This document shows, piece by piece, positions 29,980 to 37,649 of a stretch of 64,000 nucleotides of DNA (positions are counted from its first letter, which is position 1; each line of letters begins with the position of its first letter). The notes beneath the pieces were generated by a model, which did not search any database, was not told the origin of the DNA, and saw only the letters and a program-made list of their open reading frames with translations. The translations under genes and the position numbers were made by a program. Source of the DNA: Thiomargarita sp. (lineage in GTDB: Bacteria > Pseudomonadota > Gammaproteobacteria > Beggiatoales > Beggiatoaceae); contig DYRG01000005.1 of the NCBI GenBank assembly GCA_020718845.1, forward strand, positions 29,936-93,935, given 5' to 3'.

Positions 29980-31130
29980 ACGATTTCCAAATTGCCCGTT
30001 TGCCACGCATTATTTTTGGGGCGGGTTCGCTGCAAAAACTTTGTGCGGAAATTCTTAATTTTGGAGATCGCGTGTTGTTGATAACGGGCGCGAAATCTTT
30101 TCACAACAGCCCATATTGGGCGGAATTACGCCACGATCTGCATAAATTTGGCATTGATTGGGTCGAGGCAAAAATTACCAGCGAACCCTCTCCATCGCAA
30201 ATTGATGAAATTGTTAATGATTTCAAAAATGAAAGTATCAAAATCGTGGTTGGAATTGGCGGCGGAAGCGTGCTCGATGCGGCAAAAGCGGTCGCGGGAT
30301 TGTTGCCGAGCGGCGATTCCGTCGTCGATTATTTGGAAGGCGTGGGCGATAAAACCTTTAATAACAAGACTTTACCATTCATCGCCGTTCCGACAACCGC
30401 TGGAACGGGCAGCGAAGCCACTAAAAATGCGGTTTTAACGCTTTCGGGTCAATTCAAAAAATCCTTTCGCCACGAGAACTTAGTCGCGCAAGTCGCCATC
30501 GTCGATCCAGACTTATTACAAAGTTGTCCGCGCAACCTCTTGATTTTAAACGGAATGGACGCTTTCACGCAATTATTGGAATCTTTTGTGTCAACCAACG
30601 CCAATCCAATGACCGACGCGCTCGTTTGGTCGGGTTTGCAAGGCTTTCAAAGTGGCTTTTTTGGCGCGTTAGAAGGCGATTCAGAGTGCCGCTGTCGATT
30701 GTCGTATGCGGCACTAATGTCGGGAATTGGCTTGGCTCAAACGGGTTTAGGCGCGGTGCACGGATTAGCTGCCCCAATTGGAGCATTTTTCGATTGTCCG
30801 CACGGGGTTGCGTGTGGAACATTGGTCGCTGAAACAACTGCCATAAATATCAAAGCCTTACAAGATCGTGCACCAAATCATTCCGCACTCGACAAATATG
30901 CAGCGGTGGGGCAACTTTTAGCAAAAGAAGATGAACACCCTTTAGAAGCCTTAATTTCAACCCTCCGTGATTGGACAGCGCAGTTGAATATTCCTCTTTT
31001 AAATGCTTACAACATCAAAGCAACTGATTTAGATCGAATCATAGAAAATAGTCGAGGAAATAGCATGAAAACTAACCCAATTCTCCTTGAAGATCAAGAA
31101 ATTAAAAAAATCTTGCAGCAACGTTTATAA
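29976..31130 (+). CDS. Iron-containing alcohol dehydrogenase
   Basis: Group III NAD(P)-dependent alcohol dehydrogenase. 384 residues with an N-terminal Rossmann-like part (GIGGGSVLDAAKAVAGLL), the signature AVPTTAGTGSEATKNAV, and metal ligands in NGMDAFTQLLE (Asp), GAVHGLAAPIGAFFDCPHG (two His). The substrate cannot be told from sequence. The first two thirds are GC-rich (60 percent at 30241-30300), while the last codons fall to 33 percent. It overlaps the YgiN-like gene by 4 nt. Confidence 0.9.
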   Translation: MNDFQIARLPRIIFGAGSLQKLCAEILNFGDRVLLITGAKSFHNSPYWAELRHDLHKFGIDWVEAKITSEPSPSQIDEIVNDFKNESIKIVVGIGGGSVLDAAKAVAGLLPSGDSVVDYLEGVGDKTFNNKTLPFIAVPTTAGTGSEATKNAVLTLSGQFKKSFRHENLVAQVAIVDPDLLQSCPRNLLILNGMDAFTQLLESFVSTNANPMTDALVWSGLQGFQSGFFGALEGDSECRCRLSYAALMSGIGLAQTGLGAVHGLAAPIGAFFDCPHGVACGTLVAETTAINIKALQDRAPNHSALDKYAAVGQLLAKEDEHPLEALISTLRDWTAQLNIPLLNAYNIKATDLDRIIENSRGNSMKTNPILLEDQEIKKILQQRL

Positions 31131-31289
31131 ATATATTTGTATCAATATTTTTTACCATGCAACCGTTGAAATTTATAAAATATTTGAAATGATTACAATA
31201 TGACGAGAAAATGATTGGAAGTTTGCAAAAAAATAAACCCTAATTTATATTTGGAGAAATATATGAAGGTGTCTTTTTTAAAAAAAGGC

Positions 31290-31318
31290 TTGACGGCTGA
31301 CGTTGGGATCACTATAAT
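31290..31318 (+). promoter_or_regulatory. Strong sigma-70 promoter of the tRNA operon
   Basis: TTGACG (31290-31295), exactly 17 nt, TATAAT (31313-31318), then GCTCGCT before tRNA-Pro at 31333. The near-consensus boxes and GC-containing discriminator are typical of stringently controlled stable-RNA promoters. Confidence 0.8.
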
Positions 31319-31332
31319 GCTCGCTTTCGTGA

Positions 31333-31409
<77 letters not shown>

Positions 31410-31418
31410 GATTTTTTA

Positions 31419-31761
31419 GTGCCCGTAGCTCATCTGGATAGAGCATCGGCCTTCTAAGCCCAAATTGGACGCTTGGCGGGAAAATAACTGTCAAGATGAC
31501 GAGTGCTATATCGGTGAAACCTGTTAAATGGCAATGCCGAGGAAACCTATCTAAATCAAGATGTTATCGCAAAGGGATTTCAAAAATCGGTAGCGATAAT
31601 GATTTAAAAAATCGGGATTCCGTAGAGACCACACGCACTCTGCCTGCAACGGTAAAGACATGGTCCAGACCACAAACATCTTTCTTATCAACAAGATGGC
31701 AGTGAAAACTGTAGTGGTACGAAGCCGAGGGTAACAGGTTCGAGTCCTGTCGGGCGCGCCA
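31419..31761 (+). tRNA. tRNA-Arg(UCU), split by a group I intron
   Basis: Exon 1 is 31419-31455 and exon 2 is 31722-31761; joined they give a normal 77-nt tRNA. The acceptor is GTGCCCG/CGGGCGC, the D arm GCTC...GAGC, the anticodon stem TCGGC/GCCGA with loop CTTCTAA (TCT at 31453-31455), the T arm ACAGG TTCGAGT CCTGT, and CCA is encoded. The break falls directly after the third anticodon base (between positions 36 and 37). AAGCC occurs at both junctions; the rule that the 5' exon ends in U and the intron in G places the junctions as given. tRNA finders that do not model long introns will miss this gene. Confidence 0.9.
31456..31721 (+). ncRNA. Group I self-splicing intron, 266 nt, no ORF
   Basis: Core helices can be paired by eye. 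P3 is GAGTGC (31501-31506) with GCACTC (31635-31640). P4 is TCGGT (31511-31515) with GCCGA (31536-31540). P7 is GACCA (31627-31631) with TGGTC (31661-31665). P8 is TGCC/GGTA around 31641-31654. P9-type hairpins are CATCTT/AAGATG (31677-31698) and CAGT-GAAA-ACTG (31700-31711). P3 and P7 interleave as the group I pseudoknot requires. The strings TCGGTGAAACCT, TGCCGAGG and GTAGAGACCA resemble the small Azoarcus tRNA-Ile intron (IC3-like). The guide is possibly GGA (31467-31469) facing exon UCU. No homing endonuclease is encoded. Confidence 0.88.
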
Positions 31762-31781
31762 TTTTGTAACGGCTTTTCTGT

Positions 31782-31858
31782 GGTGAATGTAGCTCAGTCG
31801 GTAGAGCTCTGGATTGTGATTCCAGCGGTCGTGGGTTCGAGCCCCATCGTTCACCCCA
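31782..31858 (+). tRNA. tRNA-His(GUG)
   Basis: 77 nt including the extra G-1 (GGTGAATG pairs with CGTTCACC) and an encoded CCA. The loop TTGTGAT sits between CTGGA and TCCAG with anticodon GTG; the T arm is GTGGG TTCGAGC CCCAT. It is third in the operon, 20 nt after tRNA-Arg. Confidence 0.95.
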
Positions 31859-31872
31859 TTCTTCTTATCTCC

Positions 31873-32925
31873 ATGAATAAATTAAAAATTCTCATTATTT
31901 CCACCGCCAAAACAGGTAATGTTTGGTTGCGTGCTTTGTTGTCTCATCTTTACAATCTTCCCATCATCGAAGGCGATCAAGCGGATTTTGAATTTAACGC
32001 ACAACTCTTTGATAAATATGGAGATCGGTGGATTACTCACAAACATTATCCTTTCTCTGAAGAAATCCTCAATTATATTCAAAAAAATAATATCATTTTA
32101 CTCACTACTTTTCGTCACCCTGCGGATATTTTGGTTTCTTATTTTCATTTCGTACAATGGATTTCTCACAGCACTGACGATGAAATCGCTTTATTAAGAA
32201 AAGATGGCGACAAAATGGGAGAAAATACTAAATATTTTATTGAAAGCGAAATGTTCATCCATCATTTAGTAATTTCTTATCATTGGAAACCGTATTCTTC
32301 AGATTGTATTTTTTACGAAGATTTATTACAAAACCCAATTCAAGTTTTAACGGATTTAACCAATAAAATTCAACCTGTAAAACTTGAACAAATTCAAAGA
32401 GCTACTATTGCTTCACAAATGAAGTATTTAAAAATTGATCGGGAAGGAAATCATTTCAGAAAAGGTGGAAATTTACAATGGCAAACGGAAATTCCAGAAA
32501 ACATTATTGAATTATTTAAAACCATCGAATCTTATAGAATTCTTTGCTGGGAAATGAACTATTGGTTTGGAGATCACAAAAATCCCAAAATTCGCCCAAA
32601 TACTAAAATAAATAAATTTAATTATTCTTCTATCAATCCATTTTATCAGAAAACCCATTTTGATAATGGCGTTAAAATAAATATTGAAATCATTCGTTGT
32701 TATCTTTCAATTCCAAATGCTTTAACCCGCTGGCAATTCCCAACTCAAACAACTCTTGAAAATAGTTTCTTTCATTGGTTAAATCAACCTTCTCAAACTT
32801 GCAATAATCCACCTTCCCCGATTATAATTACAAACTATGCTAATTATCTTTATCAAATTCGTGAAGATGTACAGCAAGCATTTCCTAATTTATTACAGAG
32901 CAAATACCGTTTGAATTTTATTTAA
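31873..32925 (+). CDS. Sulfotransferase family protein
   Basis: 350-residue PAPS-dependent sulfotransferase-like protein. The N-terminus has a 5'-phosphosulfate loop (IISTAKTGNVWLRALL), THKHYPFS follows, and a 3'-phosphate site reads TTFRHPADILVSYFHF; FYEDLLQNP and LKIDREGNHFRKGGNLQW fit the substrate-side region. I chose ATG 31873: the longer frame from 31780 translates the tRNA-His gene. There is no clear ribosome-binding site, so translation may be weak. It lies just upstream of a glycosyltransferase and may sulfate a surface glycan (inference). The last 100 residues do not resemble the family. Confidence 0.78.
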   Translation: MNKLKILIISTAKTGNVWLRALLSHLYNLPIIEGDQADFEFNAQLFDKYGDRWITHKHYPFSEEILNYIQKNNIILLTTFRHPADILVSYFHFVQWISHSTDDEIALLRKDGDKMGENTKYFIESEMFIHHLVISYHWKPYSSDCIFYEDLLQNPIQVLTDLTNKIQPVKLEQIQRATIASQMKYLKIDREGNHFRKGGNLQWQTEIPENIIELFKTIESYRILCWEMNYWFGDHKNPKIRPNTKINKFNYSSINPFYQKTHFDNGVKINIEIIRCYLSIPNALTRWQFPTQTTLENSFFHWLNQPSQTCNNPPSPIIITNYANYLYQIREDVQQAFPNLLQSKYRLNFI

Positions 32926-33009
32926 TGGTTTGTAACACAAGCCCCTTTAGAATATGAGATAGATGCTCTTTTTCTTCAACCCATTTTAAACACACTCGGA
33001 CAGTTTTTT

Positions 33010-35238
33010 ATGAATATAATTGATGTAATTATTCCTGTTTATAAAGGCTTAGAAGAAACCCAAGCCTGTATTGAAAGTGTTTTTAATTCAAATCCTTCAA
33101 GAAAGTATGAACTGGTTGTTATTAATGATTGTAGCCCAGAACCTGAATTAGTTGATTATTTGAACCAACTTTCCAACGAAAACAAAATTACCTTATTACA
33201 TAATGAAGAAAACCTCGGTTTTGTCGGAACAGTTAATCGAGGAATGGTATTACATTCTGATCGTGATGTTCTTTTATTAAATAGTGATGCGGAAGTGTTT
33301 AATGATTGGTTAGATCGGATTTCTGGCTGTGCTTATCAAGAAACCAAAATTGCAAGCGTTACGCCTTTCTCAAATAATGCAACCATTTGTAGTTATCCGC
33401 GTTTCTGTGAAGATAATGAATTATTAGAAGATATTAAAGTTAATGAGTTAGATTTAGTGTTTGCCAAAACAAATGCTAATAAATATGTAGAAATCCCAAC
33501 TGCGGTTGGTTTTTGTATGTATATTAAAAGAACTTGTTTAGAAGACGTTGGTTTATTTGATGTTGAGCATTTTGGCAAAGGATATGGTGAAGAAAATGAT
33601 TTCTGTATGCGCGCTCAAAAGAAAGGATGGTCAAATGTTTTGTGTGCGGATACCTTTGTTTATCATAAAGGTGCAGTGAGTTTTGGAAAAGATAATTCTG
33701 CAAAAATAGATAAAGCAATGCAAGTTTTAAACAAATTGCATCCAACTTATCATTTGTTAGTGCATAATTTTATTCATAAAGACCCGATTGCAAAATTTCG
33801 CCGACAAATTGATATTGCTCTATTGCAAAATTCTAAAAAAATCAGTATCTTATGTATTGATCATGGCATGACAGGCGGTACAATTAAACATATCTACGAA
33901 TTAGCCCATTTATTAAATGAACAAGCGAATTTTCTCCGTTTAAGACCTGCTCCAAATGGTTTAACAAAATTAAGCTGGATAAATACCCAACATTCTTTTG
34001 GATACACTGAAGAACAGCGTAAAGAACTCGCAGAATTTTATTTTGAACTACCTCAAGAATTTGAATTATTAATTGAAACATTACAAAATTTAAATATTGC
34101 GCATTTGCATTTTCATCATACGATGGCATTACATCCAATTGTTTGGTTATTGCCAGAGAAACTTCAATTAAATTATGATTTCACAGTGCATGATTATTAT
34201 AGCTGTTGTCCACAAGTGAGTTTAACAACTGACAAATACCATTATTGTGAAGAAAGAGGTGATATTGATTGCAATAATTGTTTGAAAAAACGTCCAGCTG
34301 CTGGTAATGTTGATATTCAAGGTTGGAGAGCACCGCAACAAAAACTTTTAGAGAAAGCGCAACGTGTTTTTGTTCCTTCGTATGATGCAGCCCAACGCAT
34401 TCAAAAATATTTCCCAAACATTAAAATAATTGCAACGCCACATCCCGATCACGAATTAAACAATTATGATTTGACACCCGTAAGAAAAGCGACTTTTCAA
34501 AACGAAGAATATTTGCGAATTGTGATCATTGGTGCACTAAGCCCGATTAAAGGTGCAGATTTATTAGAAGCCTGTGCATTAGATGCGAAGAAACATAAAT
34601 TACCGATTGAGTTTCATTTGATTGGATTTGCGTATCGAAGTTTAAAGAAACGTCCACAGAGCAACTTGATTGAATATGGCGCATATCATGATGAGGAACT
34701 TGATGAATTATTAGCGGGTATTAATCCTCATTTGGTATGGTTTCCAGCGCAATGGCCCGAAACTTACAGTTATACGTTAAGTGCGGTTTTAAAAGTGGGT
34801 TTGCCGGTGTTTTGTACAAACTTAGGAGCAATTCCTGAAAGAATTATTGGACGCGCGTATTCGTGGATATTTCCATTTGATACCAAACCAGAAATCTGGA
34901 ATGAGGCTTTCACGCAATTAAGAAAAGGTGAGCAAGTTAAATCACCTGTTAAAATGATTTCTGCGCCGCCAAAGAGCAATTTTTCTTATCAAAATGATTA
35001 TTTGAAATCGATTCAACTTCTTCAAAAAGAGGTTGCACCGCTGCGAGAGGAATTACTCAAAATAATTTATTCACCCTATCGTCCCAATACTTTCAAAAAT
35101 CGAGCATTGCGTAAAACCAAACAATTAGTTTTGCAAGGCATTACAATGGCTTATTCTGTTCCTATTATTAAAGCCTTAGCAACGAATCGTTTTTCTTTAG
35201 CGTTTCGTGAAAGAGTGAACCGTTGGTTAGCGAGATAA
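33010..35238 (+). CDS. Two-domain glycosyltransferase (GT2 + GT4)
   Basis: 742 residues. The GT2 domain is at about 1-250: IDVIIPVYKGLEETQACIES, VVINDCSPEPEL, NLGFVGTVNRGM, NSDAEVFNDWLD and GYGEENDFCMRA. The GT4-like domain is at about 275-660: SILCIDHGMTGGTIKHIYEL, HDYYSCCPQVSL, IIGALSPIKGADLLEACAL, then YSYTLSAVLKVGLPVF at the donor site. Cys-rich CNNCLKKRP lies mid-way. A C-terminal basic tail (about 690-742) may associate with the membrane. It shares its architecture with the gene at 7499 but is clearly diverged, so the two probably act on different acceptors. The start is ATG 33010. Confidence 0.85.
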   Translation: MNIIDVIIPVYKGLEETQACIESVFNSNPSRKYELVVINDCSPEPELVDYLNQLSNENKITLLHNEENLGFVGTVNRGMVLHSDRDVLLLNSDAEVFNDWLDRISGCAYQETKIASVTPFSNNATICSYPRFCEDNELLEDIKVNELDLVFAKTNANKYVEIPTAVGFCMYIKRTCLEDVGLFDVEHFGKGYGEENDFCMRAQKKGWSNVLCADTFVYHKGAVSFGKDNSAKIDKAMQVLNKLHPTYHLLVHNFIHKDPIAKFRRQIDIALLQNSKKISILCIDHGMTGGTIKHIYELAHLLNEQANFLRLRPAPNGLTKLSWINTQHSFGYTEEQRKELAEFYFELPQEFELLIETLQNLNIAHLHFHHTMALHPIVWLLPEKLQLNYDFTVHDYYSCCPQVSLTTDKYHYCEERGDIDCNNCLKKRPAAGNVDIQGWRAPQQKLLEKAQRVFVPSYDAAQRIQKYFPNIKIIATPHPDHELNNYDLTPVRKATFQNEEYLRIVIIGALSPIKGADLLEACALDAKKHKLPIEFHLIGFAYRSLKKRPQSNLIEYGAYHDEELDELLAGINPHLVWFPAQWPETYSYTLSAVLKVGLPVFCTNLGAIPERIIGRAYSWIFPFDTKPEIWNEAFTQLRKGEQVKSPVKMISAPPKSNFSYQNDYLKSIQLLQKEVAPLREELLKIIYSPYRPNTFKNRALRKTKQLVLQGITMAYSVPIIKALATNRFSLAFRERVNRWLAR

Positions 35239-35266
35239 AGTTTCAATTATTTCAAGGAGTTATTTC

Positions 35267-35713
35267 ATGATAAAACGTACTTTTTGGGGTTTGTTTTTGA
35301 GTTTATTTTTGGTTGGTTGCGCGGGTTTGCCAATGTTGGAAGCTGTGTCAGTAAAATTAATTGATTTTCAACCCGTCAGCACAGGTTTATTTAATCAAAC
35401 TTACAAATTAAAATTACGGTTACAAAACCCATTGCCAACCCCGTTACTTTTTAAGGGGATGAGTTTTTCTTTAGATGTGAATGGAAAACAATTTGCGCAA
35501 GGTGTAAGTGATAAAGGTTGGCAAGTCGCGGGTTTGGGAAATACCGATATTGAATTAAATGTTGAAAGTAGCGTGTTAAGAATTGTTGAGCAACTTCATG
35601 AAATGTTCACTAAATCTGATAAATTAAGTTTTGATTATCGATTGCTCGGAAAATTGCACGTTACAGATAGCGTAAATATTCCATTTGAAACTAAAGAAAA
35701 GTTTGGTTTGTAG
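35267..35713 (+). CDS. LEA type 2-domain lipoprotein
   Basis: 148 residues. The lipoprotein signal is MIKRTFWGLFLSLFLVGC, with lipobox LVGC and acylated Cys18. The rest is one LEA14/WHy beta-sandwich: VSVKLIDFQPVSTGLFNQTY, LKLRLQNPLPTPLLFKGMSF, SLDVNGKQFAQGVSD, VNIPFETKEKF. Such lipoproteins are widespread in Proteobacteria and linked loosely to stress or envelope roles. TCAAGGAG precedes ATG 35267. Confidence 0.85.
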   Translation: MIKRTFWGLFLSLFLVGCAGLPMLEAVSVKLIDFQPVSTGLFNQTYKLKLRLQNPLPTPLLFKGMSFSLDVNGKQFAQGVSDKGWQVAGLGNTDIELNVESSVLRIVEQLHEMFTKSDKLSFDYRLLGKLHVTDSVNIPFETKEKFGL

Positions 35714-35738
35714 ATTAGTGGAAAGGAAAAAGGTTTTT

Positions 35739-35767
35739 TTGGCAAAAGAGTCTAAACTTGCTAAAAT
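35739..35767 (+). promoter_or_regulatory. Sigma-70 promoter of gcvH-gcvPA
   Basis: TTGGCA (35739-35744), 17 nt, TAAAAT (35762-35767), 32 nt before the gcvH start. No glycine-riboswitch-sized leader fits in this gap, so control by a glycine riboswitch is unlikely here. Confidence 0.65.
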
Positions 35768-35799
35768 AAGCCTTTAATTTTTTAAAGGAAGATTTCAAG

Positions 35800-36186
35800 A
35801 TGTCTTACATTCCCGCAGACTTAAAATATACCCGCGAACACGAGTGGTTACGCATTGAAGGCAACGAAGCCGTCGTTGGAATTACTGAACACGCTCAAGA
35901 ATTGCTCGGCGACATGGTGTTTGTCGATATGCCAAAAATCGGGCAAGCCTTTGAAACAGGGGCAGATTGTGCGGTCGTCGAATCCGTCAAAGCCGCCTCC
36001 GATGTGTATATGCCAGTGCAGGGTGTGGTTTTAGAAATCAACGAAACCCTCGAAGACTCCCCCGAATTAGTCAATTCCGATCCTTACGGCGATGGTTGGT
36101 TATTCCGCATCAAAATTGAAGATTCCAATGAAATCAATGAGTTATTAGATGCCGACGCTTATCAAGCCTTTGTCGATGCTGAATAA
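35800..36186 (+). CDS. gcvH: Glycine cleavage system H protein
   Basis: Lipoyl carrier that shuttles the aminomethyl group between P, T and L proteins. 128 residues; the lipoylated lysine is Lys64 in [34 protein letters not shown] and [14 protein letters not shown] are typical. AAGGAAG lies upstream. It is followed 2 nt later by gcvPA. Confidence 0.97.
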   Translation: MSYIPADLKYTREHEWLRIEGNEAVVGITEHAQELLGDMVFVDMPKIGQAFETGADCAVVESVKAASDVYMPVQGVVLEINETLEDSPELVNSDPYGDGWLFRIKIEDSNEINELLDADAYQAFVDAE

Positions 36187-36188
36187 TC

Positions 36189-37580
36189 ATGCCGTACATT
36201 CCTCATACTAATCAAGATGTTACAAAAATGCTGTCGACCATCGGTGTGGACAGCATTGAGGATTTATTTGATGAAATTCCCGCGACTTTGCGTTGTGGGG
36301 ATTTGAATTTACCCGACGCGCTCAACGAAGCGGAAATCACTCGTTTGATGGAAGAGCGGGCGGCGCAAGATGCGGGCGCGTTGTGTTTTATTGGCGCGGG
36401 CGCGTATCAACATCACATTCCTGCGGCGGTTTGGCAAATTGCAACCCGCGGCGAATTTTATTCGGCGTACACGCCTTACCAAGCGGAAGCCAGTCAAGGC
36501 ACGTTGCAATTGCTTTACGAATATCAGAGCATGATCAGCCACTTAACGGGCATGGAAGCGTCGAATGCCTCGCTTTATGATGGCGCAACAGCCCTTGCCG
36601 AAGCGGTGTTAATGGCGGTTCGACTGCATAAAAATGCCAAAACAAAACGGATTTTAATGCCGAAAACTGTTCACCCTTTATATCGCAAAGTCGTTAAAAA
36701 TATCGTTAAATATCAAGGGATTGAATTAATTGAAGTCGATTACGATCTCAAAACGGGTCAAACGACTATCGAAAATTGCGAAAAAGCGATGTCAAAAGAA
36801 GATTTTGTCGCTTTAATCATTCCGCAGCCTAATTTTTTTGGGGTTTTGGAAAATGTCGACGATTTAACGAATTGGGCTAAACAAAACAAAGGCTTAGTGA
36901 TCGGTGTGGTCAATCCGACTTCGTTGGCGATTTTAAAAGCGGTCGGCGATTGGGGCGACAACGGCGCGGACATCGCGTGCGGCGACGGGCAACCGTTGGG
37001 GATTCCGCTGTCATCGGGCGGTCCGTATTTTGGGTTTTTAACCTGCAAAAAAGCCCACGTTCGCCAATTACCAGGAAGAATCGTCGGGCAAACCGTTGAT
37101 GTGGAAGGAAAAATCGGTTACACCTTAACCTTGCAGGCGCGTGAACAGCATATTCGACGGGCAAAAGCGACTTCAAATATCTGTACAAATCAAGGACTTA
37201 TGGTGACGGCGGCGACGATTTATTTGTCGTTGATTGGTGCGGAAGGATTGGCGAGAACCGCAAATGCAAGTCATGCAAATACGCAAAAACTTTCAAATAA
37301 ACTTCAACAATTTCAAGGCGTTGAGAAAGCATTTGAAAGCGCGTTTTTCCATGAAACGGTTTTAAAATTTCCAATGCCTGTTTCTCAAGTTTTAAAAACT
37401 TTAGCGGCGCATAATATTTTGGGAGGCTTTGATTTATCAGCAGATTATCCCGAATTAGGCAATGCGCTGTTGATTTGTGCAACCGAATTACGCACTAATG
37501 TTGATCAACAAAAATACGTCGATCATTTGCAACGTATTTTAGAGAAAACTTCCAATTGTCCGATTTCTCCTAAAATCTAA
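36189..37580 (+). CDS. gcvPA: Glycine dehydrogenase (decarboxylating) subunit 1
   Basis: The alpha half of the split P protein, which decarboxylates glycine with PLP. 463 residues is the full length of the split form. [20 protein letters not shown] at the start and [29 protein letters not shown] are diagnostic. The PLP lysine is on subunit 2 (gcvPB), which is not downstream: a strong terminator and an opposite-strand gene follow. gcvPB and gcvT must be elsewhere. The 5' part is GC-rich (58 percent at 36361-36420) and the 3' part is not (33 percent at 37381-37440). Confidence 0.95.
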   Translation: MPYIPHTNQDVTKMLSTIGVDSIEDLFDEIPATLRCGDLNLPDALNEAEITRLMEERAAQDAGALCFIGAGAYQHHIPAAVWQIATRGEFYSAYTPYQAEASQGTLQLLYEYQSMISHLTGMEASNASLYDGATALAEAVLMAVRLHKNAKTKRILMPKTVHPLYRKVVKNIVKYQGIELIEVDYDLKTGQTTIENCEKAMSKEDFVALIIPQPNFFGVLENVDDLTNWAKQNKGLVIGVVNPTSLAILKAVGDWGDNGADIACGDGQPLGIPLSSGGPYFGFLTCKKAHVRQLPGRIVGQTVDVEGKIGYTLTLQAREQHIRRAKATSNICTNQGLMVTAATIYLSLIGAEGLARTANASHANTQKLSNKLQQFQGVEKAFESAFFHETVLKFPMPVSQVLKTLAAHNILGGFDLSADYPELGNALLICATELRTNVDQQKYVDHLQRILEKTSNCPISPKI

Positions 37581-37593
37581 TCTTTTTCATTTC

Positions 37594-37638
37594 ATTCCTC
37601 TCTTTCTCATAACACAAAAAGAGAGGAATTTTTTATTT
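37594..37638. terminator. Strong terminator after gcvPA
   Basis: A perfect 12-bp stem (ATTCCTCTCTTT/AAAGAGAGGAAT; 37594-37605 with 37618-37629) followed by TTTTTTATTTT. It lies between convergent genes, but the T-run favours the plus direction. Confidence 0.85.
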
Positions 37639-37649
37639 TAGATGACGAC

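Noticed and set aside
31456..31721. Reading the tRNA-Arg region as two broken tRNAs or a phage attachment duplication
   Set aside because: The exons rejoin to a perfect tRNA and the insert has group I core pairings; AAGCC at both ends is explained by the splice junction.
31780..31872. Longer N-terminus for the sulfotransferase, reading from 31780
   Set aside because: The extra residues translate the tRNA-His gene; the conserved protein begins at ATG 31873.
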